From: JAMXLO01 sp963818775
GTDB lineage: Bacteria > Pseudomonadota > Alphaproteobacteria > Acetobacterales > Acetobacteraceae
Direction: 5' to 3'
Length of the DNA stretch: 64,000 nt
Assembly: GCA_963818775.1 (NCBI GenBank)
Contig: CAWFUF010000023.1
Span: forward strand, 186,001 to 250,000
In this document: one piece after another, positions 63,093 through 64,000 of the stretch
Position numbering within the stretch: the first letter of the stretch is position 1
How the letters are laid out: every line of letters starts with the position of its first letter
Made by a program: the position numbers and the translations under genes
The notes under the pieces: generated by a model
Databases searched by the model: none
Told to the model about the DNA's origin: nothing
Seen by the model: the letters and a program-made list of their open reading frames with translations, nothing else

Positions 63093-64000
63093 TCATTCAG
63101 AGGCGAGCGGCATCTCCGCAACCGCAGAGCGCAGCCACACCGATGTATCGTGAAACACCGCGCCACCCATCGGTGGGGCCGGATCGTCACTGGTCAGCGC
63201 ATTGATTCCGATGCCGCCTTCGAATGCCGCATTCGGCCATACACTCTCCGCGACCACGATACCGGGCTGCAGACCGTCGAACAGGTGCGCGTGAAGCACA
63301 ACTTCGCCACGCATGTTGCCGAGCCTTACGCGATCGCCATCCGCGATACCGAGCCGCGCCGCATCCACGGGGTGCAGCAGGACAGTCGGCCGCCCCTCGC
63401 GCTTCCGCGATGTCGGCGTCTCGCTGAAGGAGGTGTTGAGGAACTGCCGCGCCGGAGCCGTCACCATGCGGAACGGATGATCGGCTGTGGCTTCATCGAT
63501 CGCCGGCATGTAGTCGGGCAGCACAGGCATGCGTGCCCAATCCGGACCAATCGCACGCCAGTCCGGTGCAAAATGGAAGCGCTTGTCGGGCTGCGGAAAG
63601 CCATTGTGGAAATGCGCCTCGGCGAACGGTGGCGCGACGTCGATCCAATGCCGCTCCAGCACGGTCCGCGCATCCGGCCAGCCGGAGACACGCAGGGTTT
63701 CGTCGATGATCTCCATCGCACTCATCTCGAAGCCACGATGGTTCGCTCCCAGTCTCACCGCGAGACCCTGAAGCACTGCATGGTTCGATCGGCACTCGCC
63801 GGGGGGCTCGATCAGCTTCGCACCGATCTGGATGTGGCTGTGTCCGCCGGCCTGATACAGATCATCGTGCTCCATGAACATCGTTGCTGGCAGAACGATA
63901 TCAGCCAGCAATGCGGTTTCAGTCATGAACTGCTCGTGCACAGCGACAAACAGGTCGTCGCGTAGGAAGCCGCGGCGCACGCGATTGGTGTCCGGCGCCA
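63093..64000 (-). CDS. Molybdopterin-dependent oxidoreductase, C-terminal part (runs off the window)
   Basis: The 3' 302 codons of a larger gene that continues beyond 64000. MTETALLADIVLPATMFMEHDDLYQ is the late part of the molybdopterin domain, and the C-terminal dinucleotide-binding domain follows (VTAPARQFLNTSF, VLLHPVDAARLGIADGDRVRLGN). This fits the DMSO reductase superfamily, close to formate dehydrogenase or thiosulfate-type enzymes. The Mo ligand and Fe-S sites lie outside. It is 16 bases upstream of the reductase-like gene. Confidence 0.88.
   Translation of the reverse strand, partial: APDTNRVRRGFLRDDLFVAVHEQFMTETALLADIVLPATMFMEHDDLYQAGGHSHIQIGAKLIEPPGECRSNHAVLQGLAVRLGANHRGFEMSAMEIIDETLRVSGWPDARTVLERHWIDVAPPFAEAHFHNGFPQPDKRFHFAPDWRAIGPDWARMPVLPDYMPAIDEATADHPFRMVTAPARQFLNTSFSETPTSRKREGRPTVLLHPVDAARLGIADGDRVRLGNMRGEVVLHAHLFDGLQPGIVVAESVWPNAAFEGGIGINALTSDDPAPPMGGAVFHDTSVWLRSAVAEMPLASE

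Noticed and set aside
1..64000. CRISPR array or phage structural genes
   Set aside because: No regularly spaced direct repeats and no capsid, tail or terminase genes were seen; the only tandem repeat is the 59-bp pair at 14432.

Overview
The window is GC-rich chromosomal DNA from an alphaproteobacterium, most likely of the Acetobacteraceae/Rhodospirillales type. The evidence is a separate F0 operon with both b' and b subunits, the rnpB-mraZ-dcw-lpxC-bamD-recN-ligA order, a meso-diaminopimelate type MurE, and a porin leader of the kind I recall from Acetobacteraceae. The species assignment is inference.

Layout. 172-4857: a carbohydrate-type ABC importer (Tat-exported binding protein, two permeases, UgpC/MalK-like ATPase). 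4938-5395: a frameshifted lipocalin-like gene on the minus strand. 5618-8734: a dihydropyrimidinase/hydantoinase-family hydrolase, a small TTG-start gene and a TTC38-like TPR protein, coupled by an ATGA overlap. 8798-11250: the F0 ATP synthase operon (atpI, a, c, b', b). 11278-11963: a vapBC toxin-antitoxin module with a perfect 13-bp inverted-repeat operator. 12067-14421: rplY, pth, ychF. 14432-20617: small accessory genes (OsmC, HxlR regulator, GYD protein, dioxygenase, leucine-rich-repeat protein, MetE-like barrel) with gene remnants and REP-like repeats.

20800-28200 is a degraded island. It holds a duplicated GFA gene around a frameshifted P-loop kinase, and an IS3-family element carrying a nested IS30-family element, each with a 3-bp target duplication. 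The IS3 element sits at the end of a decayed DUF4145 gene that is followed by a decayed HEPN-like gene. A serine-recombinase remnant and a possible tRNA 3' fragment lie nearby.

29179-53090, minus strand, is the cell-division and envelope block. In transcription order: rnpB, mraZ, rsmH, ftsL-like, ftsI, murE, murF, mraY, ftsW, murG, murC, murB, ddl, ftsQ, ftsA, ftsZ, lpxC, bamD, recN, ligA. Many of these genes overlap by 4 bp, so the block looks translationally coupled. murD is missing from its usual place. ligA carries one apparent single-base frameshift and recN two, which is striking for core repair genes and needs a read-level check.

53123-64000: an AmpD-type amidase with a DnaJ/TerB protein, a CocE/NonD hydrolase, an RND efflux permease and adaptor, a 2-keto-4-pentenoate hydratase-like enzyme, a ketopantoate reductase-like enzyme, and the 3' part of a molybdopterin oxidoreductase that runs off the window.

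I did not find a convincing new defence or metabolic system. The most informative unexpected structures are the IS-split DUF4145/HEPN pair, the ligA and recN frameshifts with a separate ligA 3' fragment, the missing murD, the proline-rich FtsL-like protein and the RND permease with an altered proton-relay motif.
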